Positions 28,751 to 39,338 of a stretch of 64,000 bases of DNA are shown one piece after another; within the stretch, counting starts at the first letter, position 1; the number at the start of each line of letters is the position of its first letter. The notes below the pieces were generated by a model that ran no database searches, was not told where the DNA came from, and saw only the letters and a list, made by a program, of their open reading frames with translations. The translations under genes were made by a program, and so were the position numbers. Source of the stretch: Rhodococcus sp. G-MC3 (lineage in GTDB: Bacteria > Actinomycetota > Actinomycetes > Mycobacteriales > Mycobacteriaceae); contig NZ_JASISW010000001.1 in the NCBI RefSeq assembly GCF_030063335.1, positions 124,001-188,000 of the forward strand, given 5' to 3'.

Positions 28751-29824
28751 GTGAGCGCCATCGAGTTGGCGGCGACCATCGACGCGCGCGGCGTCTCACT
28801 CGATCTCGATGTCGACGATGGCGAAGTAGTCGCCGTTCTCGGACCCAACGGCGCCGGGAAATCCACACTGCTTTCCCTCATCGCCGGATTGCTCAGACCC
28901 GACACCGGGCGGATCGTTCTCGGCGACGACATCGTGACCGATACTCGGGCCGGAACGTTCGTCCCTGCCCATGCCCGTGGAGTAGCGACACTGAACCAGA
29001 AGGCACTGCTGTTCCCCCATCTGTCTGTCGAAGCCAATGTGGCGTTCTCCCCGCGCAGCCGAGGAATCGACCGCCGTGGGTCACAAAAGATTGCCCGCAC
29101 GTGGCTCGATGCGGTCGACGCGCGCGACCTCGCCGCCCGTATGCCATCGCAACTGTCGGGAGGCCAGGCACAAAGGATCGCGGTCGCACGGGCTCTCGCG
29201 GCTGATCCTCGGGTCCTGCTGCTCGACGAACCGCTCTCGGCACTCGACGTCGGTGCCGCACCCGCGGTGCGTCGGTTGCTGCGCACTGTACTGCGGGAGC
29301 AGAAGCGCACAGCAATCATCGTCACTCACGATCTGCTCGACGCGCTCGCGCTTGCCGACACCGTTGTAGTGGTGGAGGGCGGACGCATCGTCGAACGCGG
29401 GCCGACGGCCGAAGTTCTCACCGCGCCGCGCAGTGCGTTCGCGGCCAACATTGCGGGCGTCAACCTGATCGGCGGAACCGCGCACACAACCGAAACACTG
29501 CGCACCTCATGGGGACTGACCGTGCACGGTCACGGCGATACGGACAATGGCGCTGCAGTCGCAGTGTTCTCCCCCGCCGCCGTCGCCGTCCACCTCGTGC
29601 CCCCACATGCGAGTCCCCGCAACGTATTCGAAACCACGATCGCCGAGATGGACATTCACGGCGCCACTGTCCGCCTCCGCGCACCGGACAACCCCGACGG
29701 AAGTCGCGGTATTGCTGCGGACGTTACTCCGGCGGCCGTCGCCGATCTCGAGTTGGAGCCCGGCAAACGGGTCTATTTCGTCGTCAAAAGCCAGGAAGTT
29801 GCACTCCACACCGCATCGAGATGA
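28751..29824 (+). CDS. modC: Molybdate ABC transporter ATPase
   Basis: 357 aa. Walker A GPNGAGKST (about residue 33), signature LSGGQAQRIAVARALA, Walker B RVLLLDEPLSALD and switch IVTHDLLDAL; C-terminal TOBE domain from about residue 285. GTG 28751 follows the tandem duplication that now separates it from modB by 30 bp instead of the overlap seen elsewhere in this operon. Confidence 0.93.
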   Translation: MSAIELAATIDARGVSLDLDVDDGEVVAVLGPNGAGKSTLLSLIAGLLRPDTGRIVLGDDIVTDTRAGTFVPAHARGVATLNQKALLFPHLSVEANVAFSPRSRGIDRRGSQKIARTWLDAVDARDLAARMPSQLSGGQAQRIAVARALAADPRVLLLDEPLSALDVGAAPAVRRLLRTVLREQKRTAIIVTHDLLDALALADTVVVVEGGRIVERGPTAEVLTAPRSAFAANIAGVNLIGGTAHTTETLRTSWGLTVHGHGDTDNGAAVAVFSPAAVAVHLVPPHASPRNVFETTIAEMDIHGATVRLRAPDNPDGSRGIAADVTPAAVADLELEPGKRVYFVVKSQEVALHTASR

Positions 29825-29853
29825 GCTCTTCGTTCAGGAGATGCGGTTCGGCA

Positions 29854-31203
29854 TCATTTCGGCCCTCGCTGGATATCTGCACCGGATATCGCCCAGCGGC
29901 CCGACGCCATTCGGCCGACTACAGCGATCATCCGCAGCGTCACAAAAATCGCCAAACCGACCCAGATACCCCGCAGTCCCCAGTCGAAGGCCAAAGCCGA
30001 CCAGATCAGCGGAATGAACCCGACGAGGGCGCATGTAAGTGTCGCCGTACGCAGAAACGCCGCATCGCCTGCACCCAGCAGAACTCCGTCGAGCGCAAAC
30101 ACCACACCGGCAATAGGAACGATCATCACGAAGATCCACCAAATCGACTCCATCTGGTCGATCACGTCGGTGTCGGAGGTGAACAGGCCTGGAACCGCAT
30201 GAAATCCCGCAGCAAACAACCCGGCGAGCACGACTGCGAACACCGTGGACCAGACGGTCAACCGCCAGCCGAGGCGAGTGGCCCCACGCACATCAGATCG
30301 GCCGAGGGCCGCACCCACCAACGTTTGCGCAGCGATAGCCAAAGAATCGAGCGTCAGCGACACCAGATTCCACATGTGCAGGACCACTTGGTTCGCTGCT
30401 ACCGATGCTGCTCCGAAACGAGATGCGACCGCCGCCGCCGAAAGAAAGCACGCCTGGAACGCCAGACTTCGTAGGACGAGATCGCGGCCGAGTATCAACT
30501 GCACTCGCATGACAGGCCACGAGGGCCGAAGCGGTACACCCCCGCGCACCACGGCAGAGAGGAAGAACACCCCGGCGACACATTGGCCGATGACGTTCGC
30601 GAGCGCGGATCCGACCAGGCCGAGATGCGGAAAGCCTGCCAAGCCATGGACGAGCAACGGACACAGAACTGCCGAAAGCCCCAGACCGGCCAGTACGAAG
30701 CGCAATGGACGTGCGGTGTCCTGTACCCCACGCATCCATCCGTTGCCGGCGAGCGAGACCAAGATGAACGGGACGCCGAACACCGCGACCCTGAACCAAG
30801 CGACGGCTTCGGATGTGATGGATCCCCCGCCACCGATGACCGTGAGGATCGGTCCACAGAGAATCTGCATCAACGCGACGATCAGTGCACCGAGTCCGAG
30901 GGCCAGCCATGTCGCCTGAATTCCTTCGCCCACAGCGTCTTCCTCGCGTCCGGCACCGTGCAACCGGGCCGCCCTGGCCGTAGTGCCGTAGGACAGAAAT
31001 GTCAGCTGCGTGCTGACCTGAGCAAGAATCAACCCGCCGACCGCCAAGCCCGCCAACGCCAGCGCACCGAGGCGTCCGACGACGGCAGCGTCGAACAGCA
31101 GATAAAGGGGTTCCGCCGCCAGCACGCCCAACGCGGGCAGTGCTAGTCCGAGAATTCGACGCGGTGTTGCGTCCGGCAAAGCGTCGGTGTCAGTCACAGG
31201 CAT
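29854..31203 (-). CDS. dinF: MATE family efflux transporter (DinF-like)
   Basis: 449 aa, about 12 hydrophobic helices; MATE features such as LPALGVLAAEPLYLLFDAAVVGRLG at the N-terminus and a repeated half later. Probably exports organic cations or drugs using an ion gradient. It occupies the position of Rv2836c (dinF), directly after nrnA on the same strand. ATG 31203 chosen; a GTG one codon later in the same frame is possible. No SOS box is visible. Confidence 0.88.
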   Translation of the reverse strand: MPVTDTDALPDATPRRILGLALPALGVLAAEPLYLLFDAAVVGRLGALALAGLAVGGLILAQVSTQLTFLSYGTTARAARLHGAGREEDAVGEGIQATWLALGLGALIVALMQILCGPILTVIGGGGSITSEAVAWFRVAVFGVPFILVSLAGNGWMRGVQDTARPLRFVLAGLGLSAVLCPLLVHGLAGFPHLGLVGSALANVIGQCVAGVFFLSAVVRGGVPLRPSWPVMRVQLILGRDLVLRSLAFQACFLSAAAVASRFGAASVAANQVVLHMWNLVSLTLDSLAIAAQTLVGAALGRSDVRGATRLGWRLTVWSTVFAVVLAGLFAAGFHAVPGLFTSDTDVIDQMESIWWIFVMIVPIAGVVFALDGVLLGAGDAAFLRTATLTCALVGFIPLIWSALAFDWGLRGIWVGLAIFVTLRMIAVVGRMASGRWAISGADIQRGPK

Positions 31204-31246
31204 AAATATCGGTCTGGGCAGAAATGTCGGTCGAGGACATAAAATG

Positions 31247-32257
31247 TCAGCCGAGGGCAGCGATCAAAGACGCGACTACGGCGGATTTGGCTCCATGCGC
31301 GGTGAAACCAGCTGCATTGCGATGACCACCACCGCCGAGCGTCGTGGCGATGGCCGAGACGTCGACAACGTTCTTCGACCGAAGCGAGACAGCCCATTCG
31401 TCACCGACCTGCTGTTTGAGGACTGCGGCGACTTCCGCCTCCGATGTGGTCCTGACGATGTCGATGACGCTTTCGATTTCCTCTGACCGAAGCCCGGCGG
31501 AGTCCTCACGAAGAATCGCGGCGTACACGAAGCCGAGCCCACCGACTGCGTCACGAACGAGTTCGGCCGATCCGAGTACCGACCCCAGCATCGGCAGCCA
31601 ACCGAAGGGGTGGTTGTCGAGCAACTTTCGAGCAATGAATGCTCCGTCGATACCGGTGGCGAGCAATCGCTCCGCGAGGAGGTGGGAACCGGGCCTGACC
31701 CAGCGGAACGAACCTGTATCGGTGACCAGGCCTGCGAACAGACAGTGAGCGACGTCGACATCGATCTCGACGTCCCACGCATCGAGCAGTCGAGTGATCA
31801 CTGCAGTCGTCGACTCGGCCGCGTCGTCGACGACGTTGTACGTACCGAACCTCGTGTTGGATCGATGATGGTCGATGACCAGGCACGCGTCGGCATCGTC
31901 GATGCGTCCAGCCAGATCGCCGAGACGATCCCGGCTACCAGCGTCCACTGTCACGACGAGGTCCACCGCCGGGCGCACGTCGTCTGCTGCCGCCAGCAGT
32001 TCCAAGCCTGGCAACTCGTTCATGGATTCGGGCAGATTGTCCGGCGCGCCGAAGGACACCTGAACCGACACCCCACGACGCCGCAGCACCATCGCCAAGG
32101 CAAGTCCGCTACCGATCGTGTCGGCATCGGGATGCACGTGGCACAGCACCGTCACCGTCCGGGCAGTATCCAGCAGTGCGATTGCACCGGGGAACATGTC
32201 TTCGATCGTGAACGGCGTAGCTGCATCCGTCGGTTCGGCGCGAGGCGTCATTGTCAT
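31247..32257 (-). CDS. nrnA: Bifunctional oligoribonuclease / PAP phosphatase, DHH family
   Basis: 336 aa. DHH/DHHA1 motifs: LCHVHPDADTIGSGLAL (motif I), VTVDAGSRDRLG, VIDHHRSN (DHH) and GGGGHRNAAGF (nucleotide-binding DHHA1). Homologues degrade nanoRNAs, pAp and, in M. tuberculosis (Rv2837c), cyclic dinucleotides. Starts 5 bp after the rbfA stop, so it is probably co-transcribed with the rimP-infB operon. Confidence 0.93.
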   Translation of the reverse strand: MTMTPRAEPTDAATPFTIEDMFPGAIALLDTARTVTVLCHVHPDADTIGSGLALAMVLRRRGVSVQVSFGAPDNLPESMNELPGLELLAAADDVRPAVDLVVTVDAGSRDRLGDLAGRIDDADACLVIDHHRSNTRFGTYNVVDDAAESTTAVITRLLDAWDVEIDVDVAHCLFAGLVTDTGSFRWVRPGSHLLAERLLATGIDGAFIARKLLDNHPFGWLPMLGSVLGSAELVRDAVGGLGFVYAAILREDSAGLRSEEIESVIDIVRTTSEAEVAAVLKQQVGDEWAVSLRSKNVVDVSAIATTLGGGGHRNAAGFTAHGAKSAVVASLIAALG

Positions 32258-32262
32258 GTCGA

Positions 32263-32730
32263 TCAGTCCGCGTCGGTGGACTCGGAATCCTCGACGGACT
32301 CACGCGGAGCCTTGTACGGATCCGCTTCGCCCGCGGGGCGAGCCGTGGCCGCTACCTTCGCAACTTCACTGTCGGCGTGGCGCGCACGCTCGAGCAGCTC
32401 CTCCATGTGTCGCGCCGTGTCCGGGACAGTATCGGTGACGAACACCAGAGTCGGGGTGAAGCGAACACCGGTGCCGGCGCCGACCTTCGAGCGCAGTACA
32501 CCCTTGGCCTTCTCCAAACCTGCGGCGGCAGCCTGCAAATCTGGCGCAGTGTCGAGATTCTCGCCCATCACTGTGTAGAAGACCGTCGCATCGTGCAGAT
32601 CAGCGGTGACCTTGCAGTCGGTGATCGTCACGAACGCCAGACGCGGATCCTTGATCTCATGATCGATCGCCGTCGCAACGATGGCGGCGATGCGCTTTGC
32701 GAGCTTACGGGCTCTCGCCTGATCCACCAT
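32263..32730 (-). CDS. rbfA: Ribosome-binding factor A
   Basis: 155 aa. Matures the 30S subunit and helps 16S rRNA 5'-end processing. KH-like fold features: [25 protein letters not shown] and the downstream [21 protein letters not shown]. The C-terminal extension is acidic and probably disordered, as in other actinobacteria. ATG 32730 has GAGCGTG purine-rich sequence upstream. Confidence 0.95.
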   Translation of the reverse strand: MVDQARARKLAKRIAAIVATAIDHEIKDPRLAFVTITDCKVTADLHDATVFYTVMGENLDTAPDLQAAAAGLEKAKGVLRSKVGAGTGVRFTPTLVFVTDTVPDTARHMEELLERARHADSEVAKVAATARPAGEADPYKAPRESVEDSESTDAD

Positions 32731-32760
32731 GATCTTTCACGCTCCTCACGAGGTACCGAG

Positions 32761-33051
32761 TCAGTCCTCGGGACCGAAAATTCTTCTTCTGACTGCCAAC
32801 AATTCCAGATCGTGACGCTCGGCGACGTGCCGTTCACATTCGTCCAGCTTGTCGTGAAGACCGTCTACGTCGGACCCTGCCGCAGCGATGCCGAACAACG
32901 ACCGGCGAATGCGGCCGTGTTCGCCTGTCTCCGTCGCAGAAACCCCGAATCTATGCAGCTCGGAAAGAACAGGCTCGACCTTCGTCCGCTTTTCGGCAAG
33001 TGAACGCACATCGCCCAACAGCACGTCCAATTCGAGAGCACCCAAGTACAC
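32761..33051 (-). CDS. DUF503 family protein (YlxP-like)
   Basis: 96 aa from GTG 33051. Small alpha/beta protein of the DUF503 family, recognised by the N-terminal GALELDVLLGDVRSLAEKR and its position between infB and rbfA, as in many Gram-positive bacteria. Proposed to have a ribosome-related role; function not established. Confidence 0.88.
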   Translation of the reverse strand: MYLGALELDVLLGDVRSLAEKRTKVEPVLSELHRFGVSATETGEHGRIRRSLFGIAAAGSDVDGLHDKLDECERHVAERHDLELLAVRRRIFGPED

Positions 33052-33082
33052 GCGGCCATCCTTCGATCGATTCGACCGAATT

Positions 33083-33122
33083 CCGGCCGGCGGCGATACC
33101 TTGCGGTACCGCCGCCGGCCGG
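33083..33122 (-). terminator. Very long GC-rich hairpin after infB
   Basis: Arms of 18 nt (33083-33100 and 33105-33122) pair at 17 positions around a 4-nt loop, built from CCGGCCGGCGGCG. It lies 63 bp after the infB stop and 32 bp before the DUF503 gene. No U-tract follows, so partial attenuation or transcript-end protection is as likely as full termination. Confidence 0.55.
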
Positions 33123-33185
33123 TTCGATCCAGTGCAGTCTTACTCCCCTTGCTCCACTACCGAACGTACGGGTCAGGCCCGCAAA

Positions 33186-36116
33186 CTAGTCGCGCGGCTT
33201 CTCACGAAGCTCGTACGCCTCGATGACATCTCCGACCTTGATGTCCGAGTACGTGACCGTGAGACCACACTCGTACCCCTCGCGCACCTCGACCGCATCC
33301 TCTTTCTCGCGACGAAGCGAGGAGATCGTGACGGTCTCGGCAACCACCGCGTTGTCACGCAGCAATCGTGCCTTGGCGTTGCGACGGATCGTACCGGAGG
33401 TGACGAGGCAACCTGCAATGTTTCCGACCTTGGAAGAACGGAACAGCGCGCGGATCTCGGCCTGGCCGAGTGCAACCTCTTCGTAGATCGGCTTGAGCAT
33501 GCCCTTCAGGGCCTTCTCGATCTCGTCGATCGCCTGGTAGATCACCGAGTAGTACCGGATGTCGACGCCCTCGCGGTTGGCAAGCTCGGTAGCTTTGCCC
33601 TCTGCGCGAACATTGAAGCCGATAATGATCGCGTTGGATGCCGACGCCAGGTTGACGTTGGTCTCCGTGACGCCACCGACACCACGGTCGATGACGCGCA
33701 ATTCGACCTCGTCGTCGATCTGGATACCGAGCAGAGCCTCTTCGAGAGCCTCGACGGTTCCTGAGTTGTCGCCTTTCAGGATCAGGTTCAGCTGTGAAGT
33801 CTCCTTCAACGCTGCATCGAGATCGTCGAGGCTGATGCGCTTACGACTCTTCGCTGCGAGCGCGTTGCGCTTGCGAGCGTTGCGACGATCGGCGATCTGT
33901 CGAGCGATCCGATCCTCGTCGACCACGAGCAGGTTGTCGCCTGCGCCTGGCACCGAGGTGAAACCGATGACCTGCACCGGACGCGATGGCAGTGCTTCGG
34001 TGACATCCTCGCCGTGCTCGTCGACCATGCGACGGACTCGTCCGTACGCATCGCCTGCGACGATCGAGTCGCCGACACGCAATGTTCCGCGGGCGATGAG
34101 CACCGTTGCCACCGGTCCGCGACCACGGTCGAGGTGCGCCTCGATAGCGACACCCTGAGCTTCCATGTCCGGGTTGGCGCGCAGATCGAGCGAAGCATCC
34201 GCGGTCAACAGCACCGCTTCGAGGAGGGCATCGATATTGGTGCCCTGCTTGGCGGAGATGTCGACGAACATGGTGTCGCCGCCGTACTCCTCGGCCACCA
34301 GACCGTATTCGGTCAGCTGCTGCCGGATCTTGTCCGGGTTCGCGCCTTCCTTGTCGATCTTGTTGACCGCGACCACGATCGGCACATCTGCTGCCTGTGC
34401 GTGGTTGATCGCTTCCACTGTCTGCGGCATGACGCCGTCGTCGGCTGCGACGACCAGGATCGCGAGGTCGGTTGCCTTTGCGCCACGAGCACGCATTGCA
34501 GTGAAGGCCTCGTGACCAGGCGTATCGATGAACGTGACGAGACGCTCGTTGCCCTCGAGCTCGGTCAGCACCTGGTAGGCACCGATGTGCTGGGTGATTC
34601 CACCGGCTTCGCCTTCACGAACCGCAGTGTTTCGAATCGAGTCCAGCAACCGGGTCTTACCGTGGTCGACGTGGCCCATGACCGTGACGACGGGGGGACG
34701 CTGTTCGAGATCGTCCTCGCCGCCTGCGTCTTCGCCGTAGGTGAGGTCGAAGCTGTTGAGCAGCTCGCGGTCCTCGTCCTCGGGGCTGACGACCTGGACG
34801 ACATAGTTCATCTCGCCGCCGAGCAGTTCCAGCGTCTCGTCGTTGACCGACTGAGTCGCCGTCACCATCTCGCCGAGGTTGAACAGCGCCTGCACTAGAG
34901 CTGCCGGGTTGGCGTCGATCTTGTCCGCAAAGTCGGACAAAGAAGCGCCACGAGCGAGACGGATCGTCTCACCGTTACCGCGAGGCAACCGGACGCCGCC
35001 GACTGCGGGAGCCTGCATGCTCTCGTACTCGGCGCGTTTCGCCCGCTTCGACTTACGTCCACGCCTCGGTGCGCCGCCTGGACGACCGAATGCGCCTGCT
35101 GCTGCGCCGCGTTGACCGGGACGGCCACCGCCGCCTGGACGACCGCGGAAACCGCCTGCTGGTGCGCCACCTGCGGGAGCTCCACCGGGAGCACCCGGTG
35201 CGCCGCCGCCGCGGTAGCCGCCGCCTGCTGCGCCACCCGGACGTCCACCCGGCGCGCCGCCTGGGCGACCGCCCGGGCGGCCTGCTGCCGGCGCCGGACG
35301 TGCTGAACGCGTGGGCATCGCACCCGGGTTCGGACGAGGAGGCATCGAGCCCGGGCTCGGACGAGGTCCGCCCTGGCCGGGAGCGGGGCGAGGCCCGCCC
35401 TGGCCGGGAGCCGGACGACTTCCACCCTGAGGGGCAGCCGGACGAGCTCCACCCTGCGCCGGAGCCGGACGACCGCTACCACCTGGGCGCGGAGATCCGG
35501 GAGCCGGACGAGGCGCTGGACGCTCGGTCGGTGCCGAAGAGTATGGGTTGTTTCCCACCCGAGGAGCTTTCGGACCCGGCTTGGGTCCCGGTGCACCCGG
35601 TCGGGCCGCAGCGGTCGCTGCCGGTGCAACAGGAGCCGAATCGGGCTCTGCAGCGGGCGCCGAGGGTGTTACCGGAGCAGACTCTGCTGCCGGTGCCGAT
35701 GCCGGACGAGCCGGCGCGGGCCGTGACGGCGCCGGGGTGGGCGCAGTCGGAGCCTGGGGCTCGACCGATGCTGCCGGAGCTACCGGAGCCGCGGGCGGCG
35801 CCTGCGTCTCGGGAGCTGCCGGAGCCACGGCTGCCGGAGTTACCGGACGTGGTGTGGGCTTCGGGCCGGGACGCGGCCCACCCGGCTTTGCACCCGTACT
35901 CGGCTTGGGTGCACTGCCTGCTGCGCTGCCATTGGTGGGTGTGGATTCCGACTTGTCGGATGGGAACGACTCACGCACTCGACGCGCCACTGGCGCCTCG
36001 ACGGTGGACGATGCAGATTTTACGAACTCGCCTTGCTCTTTGAGCCGTGCGAGTAGTTCCTTACTGGTGACACCGAGTTCTTTTGCCAACTCGTGCACGC
36101 GGGCCTTGCCTGCCAC
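33186..36116 (-). CDS. infB: Translation initiation factor IF-2
   Basis: 976 aa. GTG 36116 chosen because AGGAGAG sits 5 nt upstream; the in-frame GTG at 36128 would overlap that site. N-terminal IF2_N domain ([22 protein letters not shown]), then about 330 residues rich in Pro, Ala and Gly with PAPGQGG-type repeats, then the GTPase: [12 protein letters not shown] (G1), [11 protein letters not shown] (G3), NKID (G4), and two C-terminal domains that bind fMet-tRNA. Delivers initiator tRNA to the 30S subunit. Confidence 0.97.
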   Translation of the reverse strand: MAGKARVHELAKELGVTSKELLARLKEQGEFVKSASSTVEAPVARRVRESFPSDKSESTPTNGSAAGSAPKPSTGAKPGGPRPGPKPTPRPVTPAAVAPAAPETQAPPAAPVAPAASVEPQAPTAPTPAPSRPAPARPASAPAAESAPVTPSAPAAEPDSAPVAPAATAAARPGAPGPKPGPKAPRVGNNPYSSAPTERPAPRPAPGSPRPGGSGRPAPAQGGARPAAPQGGSRPAPGQGGPRPAPGQGGPRPSPGSMPPRPNPGAMPTRSARPAPAAGRPGGRPGGAPGGRPGGAAGGGYRGGGAPGAPGGAPAGGAPAGGFRGRPGGGGRPGQRGAAAGAFGRPGGAPRRGRKSKRAKRAEYESMQAPAVGGVRLPRGNGETIRLARGASLSDFADKIDANPAALVQALFNLGEMVTATQSVNDETLELLGGEMNYVVQVVSPEDEDRELLNSFDLTYGEDAGGEDDLEQRPPVVTVMGHVDHGKTRLLDSIRNTAVREGEAGGITQHIGAYQVLTELEGNERLVTFIDTPGHEAFTAMRARGAKATDLAILVVAADDGVMPQTVEAINHAQAADVPIVVAVNKIDKEGANPDKIRQQLTEYGLVAEEYGGDTMFVDISAKQGTNIDALLEAVLLTADASLDLRANPDMEAQGVAIEAHLDRGRGPVATVLIARGTLRVGDSIVAGDAYGRVRRMVDEHGEDVTEALPSRPVQVIGFTSVPGAGDNLLVVDEDRIARQIADRRNARKRNALAAKSRKRISLDDLDAALKETSQLNLILKGDNSGTVEALEEALLGIQIDDEVELRVIDRGVGGVTETNVNLASASNAIIIGFNVRAEGKATELANREGVDIRYYSVIYQAIDEIEKALKGMLKPIYEEVALGQAEIRALFRSSKVGNIAGCLVTSGTIRRNAKARLLRDNAVVAETVTISSLRREKEDAVEVREGYECGLTVTYSDIKVGDVIEAYELREKPRD

Positions 36117-36213
36117 TGCTCTCCTCACTGAGAGGTCGAGCGAGGCTTGGTGCCCGCACGACCTCGGGTTATCTCCGATGGACGTTCATCGTTGGTGCTT
36201 CACGGTGTGCTCA

Positions 36214-36624
36214 TCAGTGCTGTTGCCTGTTCTTCTCGACGGGTACTGCTCTGTCGCCCTGGTCTTCGTGCTCCTGAGAACGCTCCTCCGATGCGACACC
36301 CTCTACGAAGGTGGCCACCGCGGAAGTGTCGACCGTTCCGTGCGCACGAAGCGCTCTGCCGAAAGCCCGGCGCCGTTCTGCGTTGTCGAGGCACTTCACG
36401 TCGAGATGCAGCCATGCACCTCGGCCGGGAAGCCGACGGTCGGTATCGGGAACGATCACGGATTCCGAAGACTCCGCGCCACCTTCCGAACGACGAACCA
36501 CGACCCTCAACAGATCGGCGGCCGAAACTCGTTCCTTACACCCGACACACGTTCGCACCGGCCGACGGACTGTCGCCGAACCGGTGCTCTCATGACTCGA
36601 AGCATGGAGTTCATTCCGAACCAT
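36214..36624 (-). CDS. YlxR family (DUF448) RNA-binding protein
   Basis: 136 aa. The family core [19 protein letters not shown] (about residues 24-42) and [26 protein letters not shown] are visible, between nusA and infB as usual. C-terminal extension is charged. DUF448 proteins bind RNA, and YlxR has been linked to RNase P and transcription in Bacillus. The 97-bp gap before infB shows no terminator. Confidence 0.88.
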   Translation of the reverse strand: MVRNELHASSHESTGSATVRRPVRTCVGCKERVSAADLLRVVVRRSEGGAESSESVIVPDTDRRLPGRGAWLHLDVKCLDNAERRRAFGRALRAHGTVDTSAVATFVEGVASEERSQEHEDQGDRAVPVEKNRQQH

Positions 36625-36668
36625 TTACCACTCTACCGCTGTATTGCCTCGAACTCCGCATTCCAGCC

Positions 36669-37679
36669 TCACGCGCTGGTCGACTCGGGTGCCGCGGCCG
36701 CGTCGCTGCGGATATCGATGCGCCAACCGGTCAGCCGCGCCGCCAATCGGGCATTCTGGCCTTCCTTGCCGATGGCCAACGACAGCTGGTAGTCGGGGAC
36801 GACGACACGCGCAGCGCGAGCTGAAGCGTCGACGACCGTCACCGACACAACTTTCGAAGGCGAGAGGGCATTCCCGACGAATCGCGCGGGATCATCGTCG
36901 AAATCGATGATGTCGATCTTTTCGCCCGCGAGTTCGCTCATGACGTTGCGCACTCGCTGACCCATCGGCCCGATGCACGCGCCCTTGGCATTGAGGCCCT
37001 GGACCGTCGACTGAACGGCGATCTTCGACCGGTGGCCCGACTCGCGCGCCACCGCGATGATCTCCACCGAACCGTCAGCGATCTCGGGGACCTCGAGCGC
37101 GAACAACTTGCGCACAAGGTTCGGGTGCGTCCGCGACAGCGTTATCTGCGGGCCGCGCTGCCCACGCGTTACACCTACGACGTAACACTTGAGGCGCTCG
37201 CCGTGCTCGTAGCTTTCGCCTGGGACCTGCTCTGCAGGCGGCAACAACCCGTCCGCGCCGTTGGCATCGCTACCGATACGCACGATGACGGTGCCTTTGG
37301 CGTTCGCGCGGGTATCGCGCTGGATCACTCCGTTGACGATTTCGCCCTCGTGGGTGGAGTACTCACCGAATGACCGCTCGTGTTCGGCGTCGCGCAGCCG
37401 CTGCAGGATGACCTGGCGAGCCGTGGTCGCTGCGATGCGACCGAATCCTTCGGGGGTGTCGTCCCACTGGGAGATCGTGTTGCCGTCTTCGTCGACCTCT
37501 TTGGCCATAACCTTGACCGAACCGGATTTCCGGTCGACGTCGATCCACGCGTGCTGCTGATGGCCTTCGGTATGGCGGTATGCGGTCAGCAATGCAGTCT
37601 GGATGGTCGAGATCACGGTCTCGATGGAGACGCCTTTTTCCGCCTCGATGGCGCGCAGCGCTGCAATATCGATATTCAC
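36669..37679 (-). CDS. nusA: Transcription termination/antitermination protein NusA
   Basis: 336 aa from GTG 37679, overlapping the rimP stop; longer readings run through rimP in another frame. N-terminal RNAP-binding domain ([18 protein letters not shown]), S1 domain ([20 protein letters not shown]), and two KH domains ([41 protein letters not shown]). Lacks the C-terminal acidic repeats of E. coli NusA, as is usual for actinobacteria. Confidence 0.96.
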   Translation of the reverse strand: MNIDIAALRAIEAEKGVSIETVISTIQTALLTAYRHTEGHQQHAWIDVDRKSGSVKVMAKEVDEDGNTISQWDDTPEGFGRIAATTARQVILQRLRDAEHERSFGEYSTHEGEIVNGVIQRDTRANAKGTVIVRIGSDANGADGLLPPAEQVPGESYEHGERLKCYVVGVTRGQRGPQITLSRTHPNLVRKLFALEVPEIADGSVEIIAVARESGHRSKIAVQSTVQGLNAKGACIGPMGQRVRNVMSELAGEKIDIIDFDDDPARFVGNALSPSKVVSVTVVDASARAARVVVPDYQLSLAIGKEGQNARLAARLTGWRIDIRSDAAAAPESTSA

Positions 37680-38251
37680 TTGTCGGACCCTTCTTCCGGT
37701 GTTTCCACGTTCACGATCTCGTCGGAGTCGGCCGGGGCCGGACGTCCACCCACGACCCCACCTGCCAACTCCATCTCGTCGGCTTTCGGCCGCGAGAACT
37801 CCACCTGTACAACAGCCTTGATCACTTTCGACAGTTCGACGGTCCTCGTCGCGAGGACACCTTTGGTCCGGGTGACAACGGTCACCGATTGTCCGTCGAG
37901 ATGTCCGACACGTCCGTCGAACTTCTCGTCCGCCAGTTCGATTCGCACCGATCGGCCCCGAGCGCGGCGCCAATGCCGATCTTCCGTCAGCGGACGATCG
38001 ATACCGGGCGTGGTGACTTCCAGAGTGTAGGGCGCGTCGCCGAAGTCCGACACGCCGTCGAAGGCTTCCGCGATATCGCGACTGAGGGCGGGAAGTGCAT
38101 CGAGGTCGATGCCCTCTTCACGGTCGACCATGATCTTGACGGCGCTGTGTTTGCCGGCAGACACGACGGTGACGCCCTCGAGATCGAAACCTTTGCCGTG
38201 GACGAGATCGGACAGGAGTGCAACGACCCTCTCCTCGGTCGGAACAGGCAT
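37676..38251 (-). CDS. rimP: Ribosome maturation factor RimP
   Basis: 191 aa from ATG 38251, with GAGGAGTG upstream. RimP features: [27 protein letters not shown] and [20 protein letters not shown], then a small Sm-like domain and an acidic tail. First gene of the rimP-nusA-ylxR-infB operon; it overlaps nusA by 4 bp. Divergent from the Tat lipoprotein gene. Confidence 0.95.
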   Translation of the reverse strand: MPVPTEERVVALLSDLVHGKGFDLEGVTVVSAGKHSAVKIMVDREEGIDLDALPALSRDIAEAFDGVSDFGDAPYTLEVTTPGIDRPLTEDRHWRRARGRSVRIELADEKFDGRVGHLDGQSVTVVTRTKGVLATRTVELSKVIKAVVQVEFSRPKADEMELAGGVVGGRPAPADSDEIVNVETPEEGSDK

Positions 38252-38391
38252 CGTGGTGACACTCCTCGTGAAGTTGTGGGTCGAATCAGCTCGAACTGTG
38301 AACGTACAGAATAGCGCCCTTCGGAGACGTCCGTGACCAGGTCCGGATGTGCGCGATGGGACTCGAACCTGGCACCATGAGGAATGTGCCG

Positions 38392-38901
38392 ATGTCCTCG
38401 CTCCCCCGTTCACTCTCTCGCCGTACGGCGTTCCGGATGACTGCGAGCGTTGCTCTGGCAACAGCGGGGCTGGTGACGAGTGCCGCATGCTCGTCGAGCG
38501 ACGACACCGCAGCGACGGTGGACACACTCACCATGCATCTACGTCTCGCGAAACGCGACGCAGCTGCCGCGGGTGCTCTGATCGCGGTTCTGCCCGACCT
38601 CGCCGATTCACTGATCGTCGTACAGTCCGAGCGCAGCGCACATGCAGTCGCTCTACAAACCGAGATAGACCGGGTGGCGGGTGGACCCGCCGAATCGTCC
38701 ACCGCCGAATCGTCCACCGCCGCACCGGCCCCTACCGCAGTACAGTCGGCGCCTCCGCCCTTGGACGAATTGAGGACGTACTTGTCCGAATCACAGCGCG
38801 CCGCGGTGGACTCCGCACGAAACGAATCCGGATACCGAGCGGGTCTTCTCGGCTCCATCAGCGCCGCATGTGCCGTCGAGTCGGCGATGGTGCTCACATG
38901 A
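38392..38901 (+). CDS. Putative Tat lipoprotein, alanine-rich
   Basis: 169 aa from ATG 38392 (AGGA 8 nt upstream); ATG 38377 is also in frame. Begins with [18 protein letters not shown] and an AAC lipobox, i.e. a twin-arginine lipoprotein signal. The rest is helical, with a Ser/Thr/Ala/Pro-rich linker ([15 protein letters not shown]). It corresponds in position to Rv2843 of M. tuberculosis and overlaps ATGA with a ferritin-like gene, suggesting the two act together at the outer membrane face. Function unknown. Confidence 0.72.
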   Translation: MSSLPRSLSRRTAFRMTASVALATAGLVTSAACSSSDDTAATVDTLTMHLRLAKRDAAAAGALIAVLPDLADSLIVVQSERSAHAVALQTEIDRVAGGPAESSTAESSTAAPAPTAVQSAPPPLDELRTYLSESQRAAVDSARNESGYRAGLLGSISAACAVESAMVLT

Positions 38902-39338
38902 GCGATCTAGGCGCCGAACAGCAGGCGCTCGTGAATGCGTTGGACGCGGAATACGCCGCTGTGTTCGCCTACGGCATCGTCGGTGCGTTCTCCAATCCAG
39001 CACGGGCAGATCTCGTCGCTCAGAATGCCGCGGCACATCGGGCGCGCCGCGACGCAACCATCGATGCGTTGAAGGCCGCGAGTGTCACTGCCACACAGCC
39101 CGCTACCGCCTATTCGATTCCGTTTCCCGTAGTCGATGGCATCACCGCTGCACAGCTGGCGGCTCAGGCCGAGGTGGACACCTCCATCGCGTGGCGATCG
39201 GTGATCGAGCGCAGCGATTCCGGCCCCACCAGGGAGACCGGAATCACTGCTCTCACGGAAGCTGCACTGCGACTGGCGAACTGGCGTCAGATTCTGGGAG
39301 TCGTCCCGTCGACGATGGCGTTCCCGGGACAACCCTGA
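38898..39338 (+). CDS. DUF4439 ferritin-like protein
   Basis: 146 aa from ATG 38898. Helical, with AEYAAVFAYGIVGAF and AAHRARRDATIDAL, resembling the four-helix DUF4439 family found in actinobacteria. Known metal-binding is not established. Equivalent of Rv2844 by position. Its last 86 bp overlap the 3' end of the MFS gene in convergent orientation. Confidence 0.82.
   Translation: MSDLGAEQQALVNALDAEYAAVFAYGIVGAFSNPARADLVAQNAAAHRARRDATIDALKAASVTATQPATAYSIPFPVVDGITAAQLAAQAEVDTSIAWRSVIERSDSGPTRETGITALTEAALRLANWRQILGVVPSTMAFPGQP

Noticed and set aside
35069..36043. Long proline-rich open frame on the plus strand
   Set aside because: Mirror of the repetitive N-terminal linker of infB.
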